Assembly (NCBI GenBank): GCA_021234155.1
Contig: JAJEKV010000013.1
Location: 11,868,669 to 11,932,668 of the forward strand
Length of the DNA: 64,000 nt
Source: Isoetes taiwanensis
Lineage: Eukaryota > Streptophyta > Lycopodiopsida > Isoetales > Isoetaceae
Direction: 5' to 3'
Part shown: positions 1 to 10,299 of the stretch, one piece after another
Position numbering within the stretch: position 1 is the first letter of the stretch
How the letters are laid out: each line of letters opens with the position of its first letter
Notes under the pieces: generated by a model
Databases searched by the model: none
What the model saw: the letters and a program-made list of their open reading frames with translations, nothing else
Told to the model about the DNA's origin: nothing
Position numbers and translations under genes: made by a program

Positions 1-1894
1 CAGGCAGAGGCTTCTCAAGTGGGCAGACCCCCAATGGTGCCGGTTCTCAAAGACTCTTCAATAGGGCATTGCAAGAAGGCTTCCCCCGACTTTGGACTAC
101 ACCGGTAGAGTTGTGCCCATATACAAAGCGAGGGGACCCCCCAGCCAACTATATCGTACCATTATGGGATTCGATCTTTGCCAAGTTGCTTAGGGATTCT
201 TGGCGGCGACACTTTAGGCAGAGGATGGGAAGTCTTGGGCTCTCCGCCTTGAGGCGGGGCTTCCGCCCCCGCATTCTACTATTGACCATATCTTCACTCT
301 GCGAACACTCATAGAGGATAGCGGAATCAGCGAGAATGCATCTTGTTGCTTTGTGGATTTCGCAAAGGCTTTTTGACCGCGTGCCTCGGGATAAGTTGTG
401 GGACGTATTGAGGCAGCTAAGGGGACCCCGTCGACTTGCGAATGCTATATATACAGACTATACGAGGCTTGCTCCGGCCGTCTCATAATCGTCGGGGAGC
501 CCGTTGTTAATAGCGTTAGGGTGCACGAGGGCTGCCCTCTATCCCCAAGCCGCTCTTTGGCTTGTACATTGACCAGCTAGAAGAATGGCTAACAGCACGG
601 GGGAGGCCAGTTGATGCACCATATAATCCGGCAACTCATATATCTTTGATGATGTTGACTGCTGCTCAGATATATAAGGAGGACATGCAATGCCACACGG
701 ATGCTTTGGACACTTTACGCCAATTCACCGACATGAGAGTTAACTTGGCCAAGACAAAGGGTGCTGCTGGTCCCATCACCCCGGCACCCACGCCTTCCCT
801 CATTCACTTACCAGGCGGTGTAGTGGAGGTGGCTGGATCTTATAAGTATTTGGGCATTGAGTTTTCTACTACCACACCTTTGGGATGCATCCATCGTTCT
901 GGTCAGCCGCAGTCGAAAAGCCACATATGCAATGCAAAACAACAGATCACAAGGCGTAGTCAGAGATGCATGGGGTCACCAGGGCACACTTGTCGGGGCC
1001 TTGGTTGAACCGGTCCTCCTCTATGGGGGAAGTGTGTGGGGGGGTGATATCCCTCACCACTTGGAACGATCTAGAGCAGTCTGTAAGGCCTTCTTGGCCG
1101 GGCCGCACCGGGAGGGAAATCCATGGTTCCATATCAGATCTTGCTCCAGGAGATGGGCTTCCTTCCATTCTGAGAGGGGCTGCATTTGGGCGTCACATTA
1201 TTTACTTCCGGAAGGTGGTGGCTATGGATGAAGCCCGGCTGCCCAACCTTGCTTTGGCAAGTGGCGATGGGCCGGCGACTCAAAGCCTGCTGGAAAGACA
1301 AGCAAGCCCGGTGGTTTCGCTATGGAATGTGCAGCACCACAGATGTGGACGGTGCATACACCGAAGGAACGCTACCGCCTTGAAGCAATACTTGGATGCT
1401 TGCTTCATGGCCAAGCTTTGGGATCTGAAGGCCTGTCACATGTCAAGGTGGCAAATTATCGACAACGAGGTTAATCCCATGCTCACGAGGGGGCCCACAC
1501 CACTACTGCGCACCCATCTACCCATGAAAAAGTGCGGGGTGATTGCTTCCATTCGCGACAGTGCACACCACCTCCGATTGGAGACGGGGAGATGGATTCT
1601 GGCCCGCATGAGGACAGAGTCCTGCAGTGCTGTCCACCGGGCGCCATTGAGGATGAAAAGTCACCCTCCAGTGCCTGTCCGGGCGTAAGAGCATATCCGG
1701 GCTCCGGATGCTCGGTTAGTTGTGCCCCATCGGGCCTTGCATGAGCACCGAACGGCCTCTGTAGGCTTGTTGGGATCATACCTCCGGGAGGTAATGGATA
1801 CGCGGACTCAGTATGCCCCCGTCCATACATTAACCTCACCGTACTTATGATTATGTATATAACTGTGCAGCATGTCAGCATCCTTATTGCTACT
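1..1894 (+). mobile_element. Non-LTR retrotransposon fragment N1 (reverse transcriptase and C-terminal part, decayed)
   Basis: This encodes part of the reverse transcriptase (RT) of a LINE-type element, spread over three plus-strand frames by several frameshifts. Recognisable pieces in order are EGFPRLWTT near 70-100, AGFRPRHSTIDHIFTL near 255-300 in another frame, VDFAKAF near 355-375, GCPLSP near 530-545, LYIDQLEEWL near 560-590, NLAKTKGAAG near 740, SYKYLGIEF near 840-860 and LVEPVLLYGGSVWG near 1000-1040. These are RT palm and thumb landmarks of plant and algal non-LTR elements. The YADD site is degraded to something like IFDDVD near 640. The 5' part lies beyond the window edge. The fragment runs into the 3' hairpin module at 1895 and a microsatellite tail. 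It is a dead copy; confidence in family level is good, in clade low. Confidence 0.85.
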
Positions 1895-2017
1895 AAGGTT
1901 TTTCCCCCGAAAACCCTTCGGGGCGGGGGTTTTTTAATCCTGGTAGTAATACGCATGCTGCTCTCTCTTTGTACTTGGGTCCCATAGGCCAGTTGGTCTC
2001 CGTGGACGATAAAATCA
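1895..2017 (+). repeat. 3'-terminal hairpin module of non-LTR element, copy T1
   Basis: This conserved block of about 120 bp ends element N1. It holds a strong hairpin (CCCCGAA, short loop, TTCGGGG at about 1905-1924), then GGGGGTTTTTTAATCC, then TTGGGTCCCATAGG and TTGGTCTCCGTGGACGATAAAA. Related blocks occur at 16481-16630 and 47676-47825. Only the last 60 bp or so recur, inverted, at 61560-61620. In each case a simple repeat follows. The likely role is recognition of the RNA 3' end by the element's own RT; that role is inferred. Confidence 0.75.
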
Positions 2018-2068
2018 TATTCTATTCTATTCTATTCTATTCTATTCTATTCTATTCTATTCTATTCT
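2018..2068 (+). repeat. (TATTC)n microsatellite tail of N1
   Basis: About ten pentanucleotide TATTC units lie directly after the 3' module. The position shows it is the tail of the non-LTR insertion and not an independent microsatellite. Confidence 0.9.
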
Positions 2069-2329
2069 GAAAGATTAAAGTTTGCAACACCCATACACAA
2101 ACATTTTTCAACTGGAATTTGACAGCAGCCCTTGGCCTCCATGGATTCTTGTGGTGAGAAACCAAAGTGGGAAACTTTTCTGCTTGCTAGCACAAGGATC
2201 TAGAAGCCTTGGAATTTGCTTAATAACTGCCTCAAAATCTAAAAATGCATGGTAATTTTTTGCAACCTTCATTCGGAATGAGCCATAAAACAATATCGAA
2301 TAGCGCAATCCTGTATTAATCACTGGTAG

Positions 2330-2500
2330 GATGTGAAAGCCTACCAAACCCGGCCGAAAAATTACTGTTTTAGCATAGATAACTTAACCAAACATATCCA
2401 TATCATGCACTATTAAAAAGATCCCGGAGAGAGCTTTCCAACGCAATAAAAATCATCTCAAACAGAGCTTTGGATCAAAAGTTATGATAAGAAATGTGTT
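2330..2500. repeat. Dispersed repeat, copy 1 of 2 in window
   Basis: This AT-rich block shares ordered words with 52375-52550: GGATGTGAAA, AACTTAACCAAA, GAGAGAGCTTT, CAACGCAATAAAAA versus CAACACGATAAAAA, and AAAAGTTATGAT. The family is unidentified. No coding capacity is visible. Confidence 0.6.
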
Positions 2501-2542
2501 GCCGGCGGGGAAACTGCACTACATGCGCCCTTCAAGCACTTA

Positions 2543-2705
2543 CACACACAAAAAGGGGGCTTTTGTTGTGAGCCATTGGTTGTTGACCATTATGCACCAC
2601 AGCACAAAAAGAGGGCTTTTGTTGTGAGCCATTGGTTGTTGACCATTATGCACCACACGCACAAAAAAAGGGCTTTTGTTGTGAGCCATTGGTTGTTGAC
2701 CATTG
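2543..2705. repeat. Tandem repeat, about 56 bp x 3
   Basis: Three near-identical units each contain an A-run, GGGCTTTTGTTGTGAGCC, ATTGGTTGTTGACCATT and a short spacer. The GCTTTTG starts fall at 2559, 2615 and 2672, so the period is 56-57 bp. The minus-strand ORF across it only translates the repeat. Confidence 0.9.
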
Positions 2706-3391
2706 GAAAAAAAAAAAGCTAAAATCAATGGCTCAGAAATGGTGCACTCTAGTGTACGCATTAGTACATCCATTTGAATACATCACGAAATCATAGGAAA
2801 ACCTTAGTGAAAAGCGTACAAAAACACAAAGAACACCCTCTGTTATTATGCTACATATTCTATTTGGCATCATGGTGGGAAACATTAATATTATACAACT
2901 GATTGTACTATTCAATACTTCTGTATTGATTAGTTTTGTTGGGCATGCTCGTAATCAATCACAGTAGCTCGTTCATACAGTTTACCATAGGGGGACCAAC
3001 TTTTTCCTTGTATCATATATATTCTGAAAACCCAAAATTGAGTCATGCCGTCATGATTTTGACACTCTATTTCAAATTCATCGCATCACCTTCACACAAC
3101 TATTCTGGATGGATCCTTTCATTTGATCTCGCATTGCTCGTAGATCTTTCATGAATGCACCTTGCAAATTCCATAGCCTTGGGAACATCGTCTAGTGGGA
3201 AGGTTCTGCTCTTATGTAAGTTGTTTTGCTTGTCCATGATGTAATCAAAGTAAAGGCATTGTAGGCAAGTAAAACAAAATCCAGACTGGACATAGTAAAT
3301 CAGTTTAGATTTTGATAACAACAACACATACCTCCCAACGGGACAAGAAATATGCAATCTTGAAAAGCAGATACCGCTTATATAGTTATTG

Positions 3392-4574
3392 TCAATAACC
3401 ATAGGGGTACATGTATTGTCCTTGTTGATAATACGGAGATTGTGCTTGATACGGAATAGTTGGCTGATACATATTATACTGCATTCCTGGTTGGGTTTGC
3501 TGGTAATTTGAATGAGAAGTTTCATCCTCATATTCATCCTCTAGCCTTTCCTTTTCCTGCAGCATAATTGCATTCCATTCCTCTTCTTCTTCTTCCTTTA
3601 GCTCCTTATGCGCTGCCTCTTCCATTTCCACTTCCATTTTTTTTCGCTCGCGCCTAATTAAATAGCACTCTACCAACAATGTAAACACAAAGCCGCATGA
3701 CAACCCAAGATTTGTTGATGTCATTTTGAGCAATCTTGCCTTAATCGTCTCTGCCATACCCGCACGACATGAATTACAGTCAAAGCATAGATAACGGGTG
3801 GCAAATCCATGTCCCCATAAGTCACAATCTTTATCTGCCTTGTCATTAGTGGGATTTGTAAAGATACCCCACGAAAGTGCATATCCACATGCAAAGGGGG
3901 GCTTACAACATCCTGACTGACAGACAACACGCTTGTTAGACTTTATCAGAACATTCCAGATATGAGCAAATCATGTGCTAAAAACGAATACTTCAACCAA
4001 AATCATGTTAATAAGGGAGAAGACTAAAATCATGTTAATAAGGAAAAAGAACCTGTAGAGGCGTCATCTTCAAGTTGTAAAATTCTTTCACTTCATGGGC
4101 AAACAAACCTGCACAAATTTCTGCCTTTTCGAGACATTTCTTAGCTTTATCCCATCCTGTACCATTCCTTGCAACCCACGCTAAAAATTTACTATAGTCT
4201 TCCAATTTGTACTCCTTAATATTCATCCCCTGTAATTGCTTGCCTTGGCCTTTGGTGGCCACTAAGTATCCAAATAAACAAAAGCACAAAAGTAACATCA
4301 CAAATATAGGTCGACCAAAGGTATGTAAACACAGAGCAAGGCCATGACCTGTTCTTCTCCCTAGCACCCCTGCAAGGGATGCAAGAAACATGCAAAACCC
4401 AAAGACAATTGTGTACGCAGCTGCAGGAACCATAAATAAAAAACTGCATTCAGTTTTAAATTTTGTAAAAAGTGATATGCCTAAAGAACATAGAAATGCT
4501 GCTATGCTTCCTGTCACTAGATTACTAACATCAAGTATGAAGTCAACCGTTTTTTCATGTTGTGTTTTCTCCAT
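3392..4574 (-). CDS. Tetraspanin-family membrane protein, two exons
   Basis: Tetraspanins are four-pass membrane scaffold proteins. Exon 1 runs from ATG at 4574 to 4053 and exon 2 from 3916 to the stop at 3392. The donor (CTACAG then GT) and acceptor (TGTCAG) join in phase as MTPLQ-SGCCKPP, the plant tetraspanin large-loop signature. The product is about 348 aa. Segments in order are: TM1 (around VSNLVTGSIAAFLCSLG), TM2 (FLFMVPAAAYTIVFGFC), TM3 (PIFVMLLLCFCLFGYLV), then a large loop with Cys residues at KKCLEKAEIC, SGCCKPP, DKDCDLWG and CFDCNSC, then TM4 (LGLSCGFVFTLLVEC). The cytosolic tail has a Glu-rich stretch and a Tyr/Gln/Pro-rich end (YYQQGQYMYPYGY). The reading frame stays open and acidic upstream of the ATG until a TGA near 4670, so the true N-terminus may be longer. 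The tetraspanin identity is firm; the subfamily was not assigned. Confidence 0.88.
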
Positions 4575-4633
4575 TTCTTCACCCACATCCTCGGAATCAT
4601 TTTCCTCGTCAATCTCATCAAACTCATCAAAAT

Positions 4634-4963
4634 CTATACTATCATTCTCGCTGTCATATATATATCCTCACTATCAATACCATCATCCCCAATACCATCG
4701 TCCCACCTTAGTCTTCTATTCTTTCTCCTTTTTCTTTTGTTAGAGAAGCTATGGTCATCACTCTCAATCTGTCTTTTACCCTTTTTTTTCTCTTTGGCAG
4801 AAAAGTCCAATGCTAAATTGTTTTTGCGCCCCTTCTTTTTCTTACTCTTTTTTTGTTGTGTTTTATTCCCTTTCAAGTTTTTCTTCTTCTCAGGTTTCAC
4901 TATTTCTTTCTTTTTCTTCTGTTTGCTTTTCTTAGCTTTATTCTTCTTATTTTTCTTAGTCAT
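4634..4963 (-). CDS. Lysine-rich ORF directly upstream of the tetraspanin (possible 5' part of the same gene)
   Basis: The first ATG is at 4963 (MTKKNKKNK). About 90 residues follow that are dominated by Lys with Arg/Asn, then an acidic run (DDGIGDDGIDSED), then about seven residues before a stop. Immediately after, another frame stays open with the same acidic flavour (DSENDSIDFDEFDEIDEEN) and leads into the tetraspanin. The frame change falls inside a (TA/AT)5 run at 4656-4665. A two-base length difference there would make one long ORF. It may be a real N-terminal extension broken by microsatellite slippage, a sequencing error, or a separate small ORF. No known domain is recognised; the Lys clusters resemble nuclear or nucleolar targeting signals. 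Confidence 0.5.
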   Translation of the reverse strand: MTKKNKKNKAKKSKQKKKKEIVKPEKKKNLKGNKTQQKKSKKKKGRKNNLALDFSAKEKKKGKRQIESDDHSFSNKRKRRKNRRLRWDDGIGDDGIDSEDIYMTARMIV

Positions 4964-5090
4964 GCTGTTAAGACACACATGGCAAAGGAGCCATCCGGAT
5001 ATTGGATCACTAGGTGCTCTGAGCAAGGACAAAATTCTTTTCCCAATTCATCTTAAGTTGGAAAAAATTGTTTGCATTAGTAAATGCTGA

Positions 5091-5934
5091 TCAAAATTCA
5101 CGTGTCTAGCCATGCTGCAATTGATGTTTATGGAGCTATACACTCATTTTCCCTTTCCATCAATATCAACCTAATCAATGCCACCTCACCATTTAAGCAT
5201 GGATTATATCTCATACAATATTTTCCCTTCAACCATCATATCCAAATTTTGACAGGCACAAATACTGACTACACAGTTCATATTCCACAATTTTCAAACC
5301 ATGGTTGGCCCTGCATACATACAATTTGATCAGAGTAGAGAGCAAAAAATAAAAAAAATGTACACATTTGGGGATTGAACCCTACAGTTCCATATCATTT
5401 GCATTTAGAAATTGCAGCATAAAAATATCCATATAATTTGCTTTTGCAAAAGACAAACCATATATCTGAAACATCATAAATTTAACAGATCTACAACATC
5501 TACATTTAGAATTCGCAATCCACGTAACAATAACAAAAACATAACAAGCTAAACAACCAATCAACTCTGCTCCTCTGAAATGTATATCACTTTTACAATA
5601 TTTATTATGGCATGAACCAAAACTCTTATGTAAAAACATAGAGTTGAAAACTGCATCCAATTAAAATAATTTTTGTAGATGTTTTACAACATGAGGAAGC
5701 ACATTTAGGTAGATGTTAGTTACAAGAGCGCTAGGATGGTAGATGCACTTGCATTTTGTAATGCAACAAAAAGATTACAGGCAGGTTGCGTGCAGATTCT
5801 AATATAAATTATAATCATGAATATGGATGCTTTTATGCCATAGTTCTCTGGCTTTCAAGATGTGCAACTGAAACTTACTCCAGATATGAGAATTCAGGTA
5901 CTATAGAGTTAGCTAAAGATAAGAATTTGCACCC
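5091..5934. other. Intergenic, no gene seen
   Basis: This AT-rich stretch lies upstream of the minus-strand tetraspanin/Lys-rich ORFs and probably contains their promoter. No clear TATA box or other element could be fixed. The ORF at 5382-5660 (minus) has no recognisable domain and uses no ATG context of note. Confidence 0.4.
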
Positions 5935-6060
5935 CTAGAACATCTTGACCCTCAAGCTTATTTCATCAAATAGACTGATTGCAGATGGCTTTACCAAAGA
6001 ATGGCTTTACCAAAGAATAAATCGATGGATGGCAGATGGCTTTACTAAAGAATGAAGTAG
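5935..6060 (+). mobile_element. Possible Ty1/copia RNase H tail remnant
   Basis: One plus frame reads LKLISSNRLIADGFTKE, resembling the end of copia pol (IADGFTKAL type). The GATGGCTTTACC/TAAAGAAT block is then repeated about three times to 6055. It is very short and decayed, so this is a weak call. Confidence 0.35.
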
Positions 6061-7319
6061 GTACTTTAAGTCAGCACATAGAAGCTAAGAGGTATTCATT
6101 GTTTATTTTTTGGACTATTATAAAATGTGGATTTTAAAAGGCCAATGCACATAATAGTTTTAAGAATGATCTTGGATTGATCTGTAACATTCTTGTTCTT
6201 CTTGCTTTACTGCATTTTCCCATCATGTTGGTACTCATAAGTTAATTTGCAGCCATCCAAGAAGAGTATTGAGGTAGCAGTGTTGCAAAAAAGACAACTA
6301 CATGATTTTTGTTCAACTTGCTGGTACACAAACAGAAGCAATTTTCTACTCTCAAGGAGATAATCACAACTTGCATTTATATGCAAATGTAGTTACGACA
6401 ACAGTGATCTTGACTATATAAGACCTAACTAACTAACGATTCAAGTTTGTTAGTTGTGAAAATTATGAAAACAAATAATTGTGGCATTAAAGACACTTAG
6501 AACAAGATGAGTTAGCAGGCAGTATCAATGAACACTAAATGGAGATTAAGCAACTATTGGACAAATATTAATGAACACTCTTTTAATGTTGGAAGATTTC
6601 ATTTTCTTTTGAAAAAATGATGAACCAAATATAGTACAGAAACGTAGAAAGAAAGTGCATAAACTTATGAATCTAAGGTCCCTTACATGTCCTTCCCCTT
6701 TTTTCTCTCTTGATCATCTTGTTTTCCTGAAGACCTGGATGAGGTATTTAAACCCCCTTCTATTTCTTTGAGCACATTTCTCCAACTCATCACTCATTAG
6801 AGAAGCCTGAACATATTCAGGCACACTTGTGAACTTCTCTATTGATCCATCCTTTTCCTTGCCAGATCCATTTGGAAACACTTGAGAGCAAAACGAGAGA
6901 GAAATGTTAGTACGAAAAGGGCATGGATGAGACTCTGGACTTTACCACAACAAAGAAAATATGCATCCCAGTCATGGAAACATGGCAGAAACTATGAAAA
7001 AATCCCAGAAAGGGCTCTTGCTAATGCCTGTTCTGAATAGGTGAAAAGCACATGCCCGTATCTACAGGAAAAACTGGTCTCCGCCACTGTTACCAAACAC
7101 ATGAAACCCTAAATTGAACAATGCCACGGTAATAACAATATAACGCTTAAAATCTAAATCCAAAATTCAAATTCTTCCAAATCCTAAAATGCTACTTATA
7201 GTAAATGCATGTAAAATTACTAATATGTCCAATGATTGAAAGTATCTTTCAACAGAACTAGCACAGAGGCACAACAGGAAGCTTTAAGCCTTAAGCACAA
7301 TGTGAAGCTACCAGATGCA
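6061..7319. other. Non-coding, no gene seen
   Basis: AT-rich sequence without an ORF of note, recognisable repeat or RNA gene. It includes small AT-rich repeats near its end. Confidence 0.4.
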
Positions 7320-7429
7320 ATAAAACCAACACTAAATGCATCTGTCATATTTTATATAACAAATAACAAATGCATCTGACACCAATTATATAACTTTAAA
7401 ATGTGGTACGTCTTATGTCATATATTTTT

Positions 7430-7915
7430 ATTTTCGTATTGAGAAACTTATGATGTATGTCAAATGTCATGTTTGGCATGCCATTAGTTCATTTGTCATA
7501 GAAGTGTTGCTATAGTTGTGTCACGTGTCATACAACACTAGTAGTTACTTTTGTATGTCTTTCTTGCAAGTGTCATGATTGCAAGTGTATCATTTCATAA
7601 CATGGTTGTGCCATGCGTGATATAAACTCGAAATGATGCTATATATCATGGTTATTTCACATATCATTGTCATGTATCATATAGTACTACAAGTGTTGTT
7701 ATATATCATGGTTGTGTCATGTGTCATATACTGCGAAAAGTGTTGCTATATATCTTGGTTGTATCACGTGTCATTGCCATGTGTCATATACTAGAAGCGT
7801 TGCTATATACCATATAATATTAGAAGTGTTATATATCATGGTTGTGTCACGTATCATATAATACTAGAAGTGCAATATATCATGGTTATGTCACGCCTCA
7901 TATAATACTAAGTGT
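7430..7915. repeat. Degenerate tandem repeat (about 40-55 bp unit)
   Basis: Units built from CTATATATCATGGTTGTGTCACGTGTCATATA and ACTAGAAGTGTTG recur about eight times with indels. The words TATATCATGGTT and TGTCATATA are repeated throughout. Confidence 0.75.
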
Positions 7916-8389
7916 TCTCTTCTCTTTTGTTTTAACTAGTAGTAGGTAGGCTAGTTAACTTTTCTTATTTGCTCTACATGAATGGTCCAATGAGGAATTC
8001 TAGGTCATTGATTTGCTATCCTGAAAGCTATTAACATCCATAAATATCTATTGAAAGTCAATTCCCCCAAAAAAGTTCTACTTCCCTAATTCTAATTAGA
8101 ATATTGCAAAGCACATTGCAAGAATAAAAGACAAGTATCTTATGGCCCATTCCCTTTTCATCTACTGTAGAAAACAATTTCAAATGATGCTTTTATAGGA
8201 CAACTACGTTTCACTGGGCTTAGATATTAGAAGTTGTCATGTCCATAACTTATGACCTTGGTGCCTATTATTTAAATCAATTCCATTCAAAAAGCATAAC
8301 AAAACCATATCTAATGGATGTGACTACCTTTTCCATTTTGCAAAAGTGAATTCAAGCCTAAAATTGCCCAAGCCTTCTCTTGCATCTTT

Positions 8390-8600
8390 TTGCTAGTCTC
8401 TTGGTCTAGTGGTAAACACCAGTTATAGCAATGTGGAAGTTCGAGACTAATCGACTTTTCCATTGGGGTCAAAAAACGAATGTAAAGTCGGGGGCCCCAA
8501 AAATGTAGTGCGGTGTGTGGTCACATGTCCGGGGTTGGATCTTTGCCTAGTGGCTTTGACGTTAAAAACTACTTTATCTTTTCTTTTTTCTTTTTTTTTC
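8390..8600 (+). mobile_element. tRNA-derived SINE
   Basis: The 5' end has a Pol III type promoter: TGGTCTAGTGG (box A-like) near 8402 and GAAGTTCGAGACT (box B-like) near 8438. The spacing is as in tRNA-derived SINEs. A unique body follows (TAAAGTCGGGGGCCCC, CACATGTCCGGGGTTGG) and a T-rich end begins at about 8570. It sits inside segment A and is absent at the matching place in segment B, so it inserted after that duplication. It is not a functional tRNA gene, because no full cloverleaf can be drawn. Confidence 0.65.
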
Positions 8601-8765
8601 TTTTTTTTTTAAGGATACATGTGTTTGCTCAAGATAAAAACACACGAGATCAACCAAGGCCAATATTGTAAGACAAGCAAACAAGGCCAATATTGCAAGA
8701 TAATAAAAAGTGACAACTTGGTGTCAATTGACATGCAAACTTTAATTTAACTTCAAATTAGCATT

Positions 8766-8868
8766 GAAAATTTTTTTGAAGGACGTCAGACTTTATTCAA
8801 TCAAAGAGTCAAATACAAGTATAAATGCAGAGACAGGAATAAAATCTCAGCGGATAAGCAGAGACAAC
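8766..8868 (-). mobile_element. Short insertion in segment A, probably a 3' end of a retroelement
   Basis: Segments A and B align up to CAAATTAGCATTGA and resume at CAACAGACA, leaving about 90 extra bases in A. On the minus strand the extra bases end with GAATAAAGTCTGACGTCCTTC followed by an A-run. That looks like a polyadenylated 3' end (AATAAA plus A tail). No clear target duplication was seen. Confidence 0.45.
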
Positions 8869-9551
8869 AGACAATGATGTCAACTGATATGAAAATTTTA
8901 GCATTAAAACAATTCTCATGTTTCAAACCTAGCACTCTAGGAGCTACATCATGGTACACACGAGCTTATGTTAATAAGCATATGCTTACGTTATGATCCA
9001 AGATGATAGTAATCGTTATGATCCGAGATGGTAGTAATCATGACAGAGCATTGTTTGCAGCAATTGTATTCCGTCACATTTTGCTGAGGTGATTGTTAAG
9101 AATGTTGTAATATAGAGCTTTCAAGACAAGTTCTACTAGCAAGTTGACGCAATACTTTTTATTCATTCTCTTCTATAGTTCAATATGGTATCTTAGGATA
9201 TAAGTTACGAGATCGGGCATAGAGAACCATGGATGAATCACCGACAAGTAGAATATGTTCTGATATGGTGGCATATCAAAATATGGGATGTTGTTGCATC
9301 CCATTTGTAATCAAAGTGAAGGAAATCCCATACACCAAGTTTCTCATACACCAAGTTTCTTGATTTTCTTAATTTTAATTACTCCAAAGGTAGAAGACCT
9401 CTAGTTTCGTGGTGAAATACAATAGAATACCATCAGCAAATGTTGAAGTTTGAAATGATTATACTCGGCATTTGAAAGTGCATATTAGAAAAGTTCTGAT
9501 TCCATGAGCATAAAAATTTACGAACACCTAATAGACACTAAGACAAAAAAG

Positions 9552-9580
9552 AGGGAGGGAGGGAGGGAGGGAGGGAGAGA
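9552..9580 (+). repeat. (GGGA)n microsatellite
   Basis: Six to seven GGGA units; the minus-strand ORF over it merely ends in Pro/Ser repeats. Confidence 0.9.
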
Positions 9581-10085
9581 GTTGAACCCCAGGTCCGAGA
9601 ATCAAAGAGAGGGTTTAGCTTGTTTAAAATATAACTTTCAAATTCTAGATCGACCCATGTGAGCATGAGAGTCTCCAACAAGATTCTTGTAATGATTTTA
9701 TGAAATGATTTGACACCCCAAACTTTAAATATCAAATTGTAATGACCAGGTTATGAGACATCAAACAGAATACTTGACAAGAAATTCTAGAAAGGAAGGA
9801 GGTTCTTATTTGCCACAGTTGACAGTCAGAGACACACAGAGAGTATGCAACCTTATTTTTGGATATTCCTGGAGGAAACACAGCCACTAAACCAATAGCA
9901 CAGCCTAATATCATTCAGTATCTTAATTTATTGAAACAACCCTGACTTCCATAAGCAGCAAACACCTTGTCTTCCTGAAGATGGATCATTAATCGACTGA
10001 ATCCTTTTTTATTTGTTTATCATAGAACTCCAACTAATTCATGAGAATTGTTTCTTATCTGCCCAGAATTTATCAAACATATGAT

Positions 10086-10271
10086 CTAAGGTGCATTTTT
10101 TTCGTGGCATTCAAAACATCCCAAGAATTCAGCCCAACTCAAAAAATCAGGCTCTATTGGTATTTTATTAAAAAAATCCTCAACTTCATCTATTTGCCAT
10201 GCTCTGCCAAAAAGTGAAAGCATGCATCTGCAATGATCTGCTAGTGGTCTAAAGAGATAATCTTGTAACAT
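10086..10271 (-). pseudogene. PPR protein remnant (PLS/E-type C-terminal motif)
   Basis: The translation reads RPLADHCRCMLSLFGRAW then QIDEVEDFFNKIPIEPDFLSW then AEFLGCFECH. This matches the late PPR and E-motif pattern of plant organellar RNA-editing factors (ADHY.CMVDLLGRAG, A.DFI..MPIEPD...W..LL..CR.H). Only about 60 residues remain and no flanking PPR repeats were found on this strand. It is therefore a fragment, perhaps from a retroposed copy. Family identity is good; function is lost. Confidence 0.7.
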
Positions 10272-10299
10272 AGAATCAAAACAATGATAACCTTCATCA

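Larger units (their letters stand above)
7320..9190. repeat. Segment A of a diverged 1.8-kb duplication (partner 19380-21165)
   Basis: Ordered matches to segment B include: CAAATGCATC(T/C)GACACCAAT near 7367, AATGGTCCAATGAGGAATTCTAG near 7981, CCTGAAAGCTA(T)TAACATC near 8020, GGGACAACTA(C/T)G near 8200, TGACATGCAAACTTTAA near 8730, GAGCTTATG...AATAAG near 8960, and CATTGTTTGCAGCAATTGTATTC near 9050. Order and orientation are conserved. Segment A additionally carries a tandem repeat, a SINE and a short insertion absent from B. No coding capacity is visible. It could be a segmental duplication or two copies of an unknown non-autonomous element. Confidence 0.7.

Noticed and set aside
947-1168. 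Minus-strand ORFs over N1 and plus-strand ORFs over N3 (for example 31319-31693)
   Set aside because: They are shadows of GC-rich RT coding on the opposite strand and have no domain of their own.
2000-2070. CRISPR or satellite array at the (TATTC)n tract
   Set aside because: Uninterrupted simple repeat without spacers, in a eukaryotic non-LTR tail.
2540-2915. Minus ORF with a repeated peptide (NGQQPMAHNKSP)
   Set aside because: The repeat peptide is a direct translation of the 56-bp tandem repeat; no start or codon signature.
4557-5090. Plus-strand hydrophobic Phe/Leu-rich ORF resembling a membrane protein
   Set aside because: It is the antisense of the lysine-rich (AAA/AAG) minus-strand ORF; TTT/CTT codons mimic transmembrane segments.
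8395-8470. Functional tRNA gene
   Set aside because: Boxes A and B are present but no acceptor stem or complete cloverleaf can be drawn; the SINE explanation fits better.
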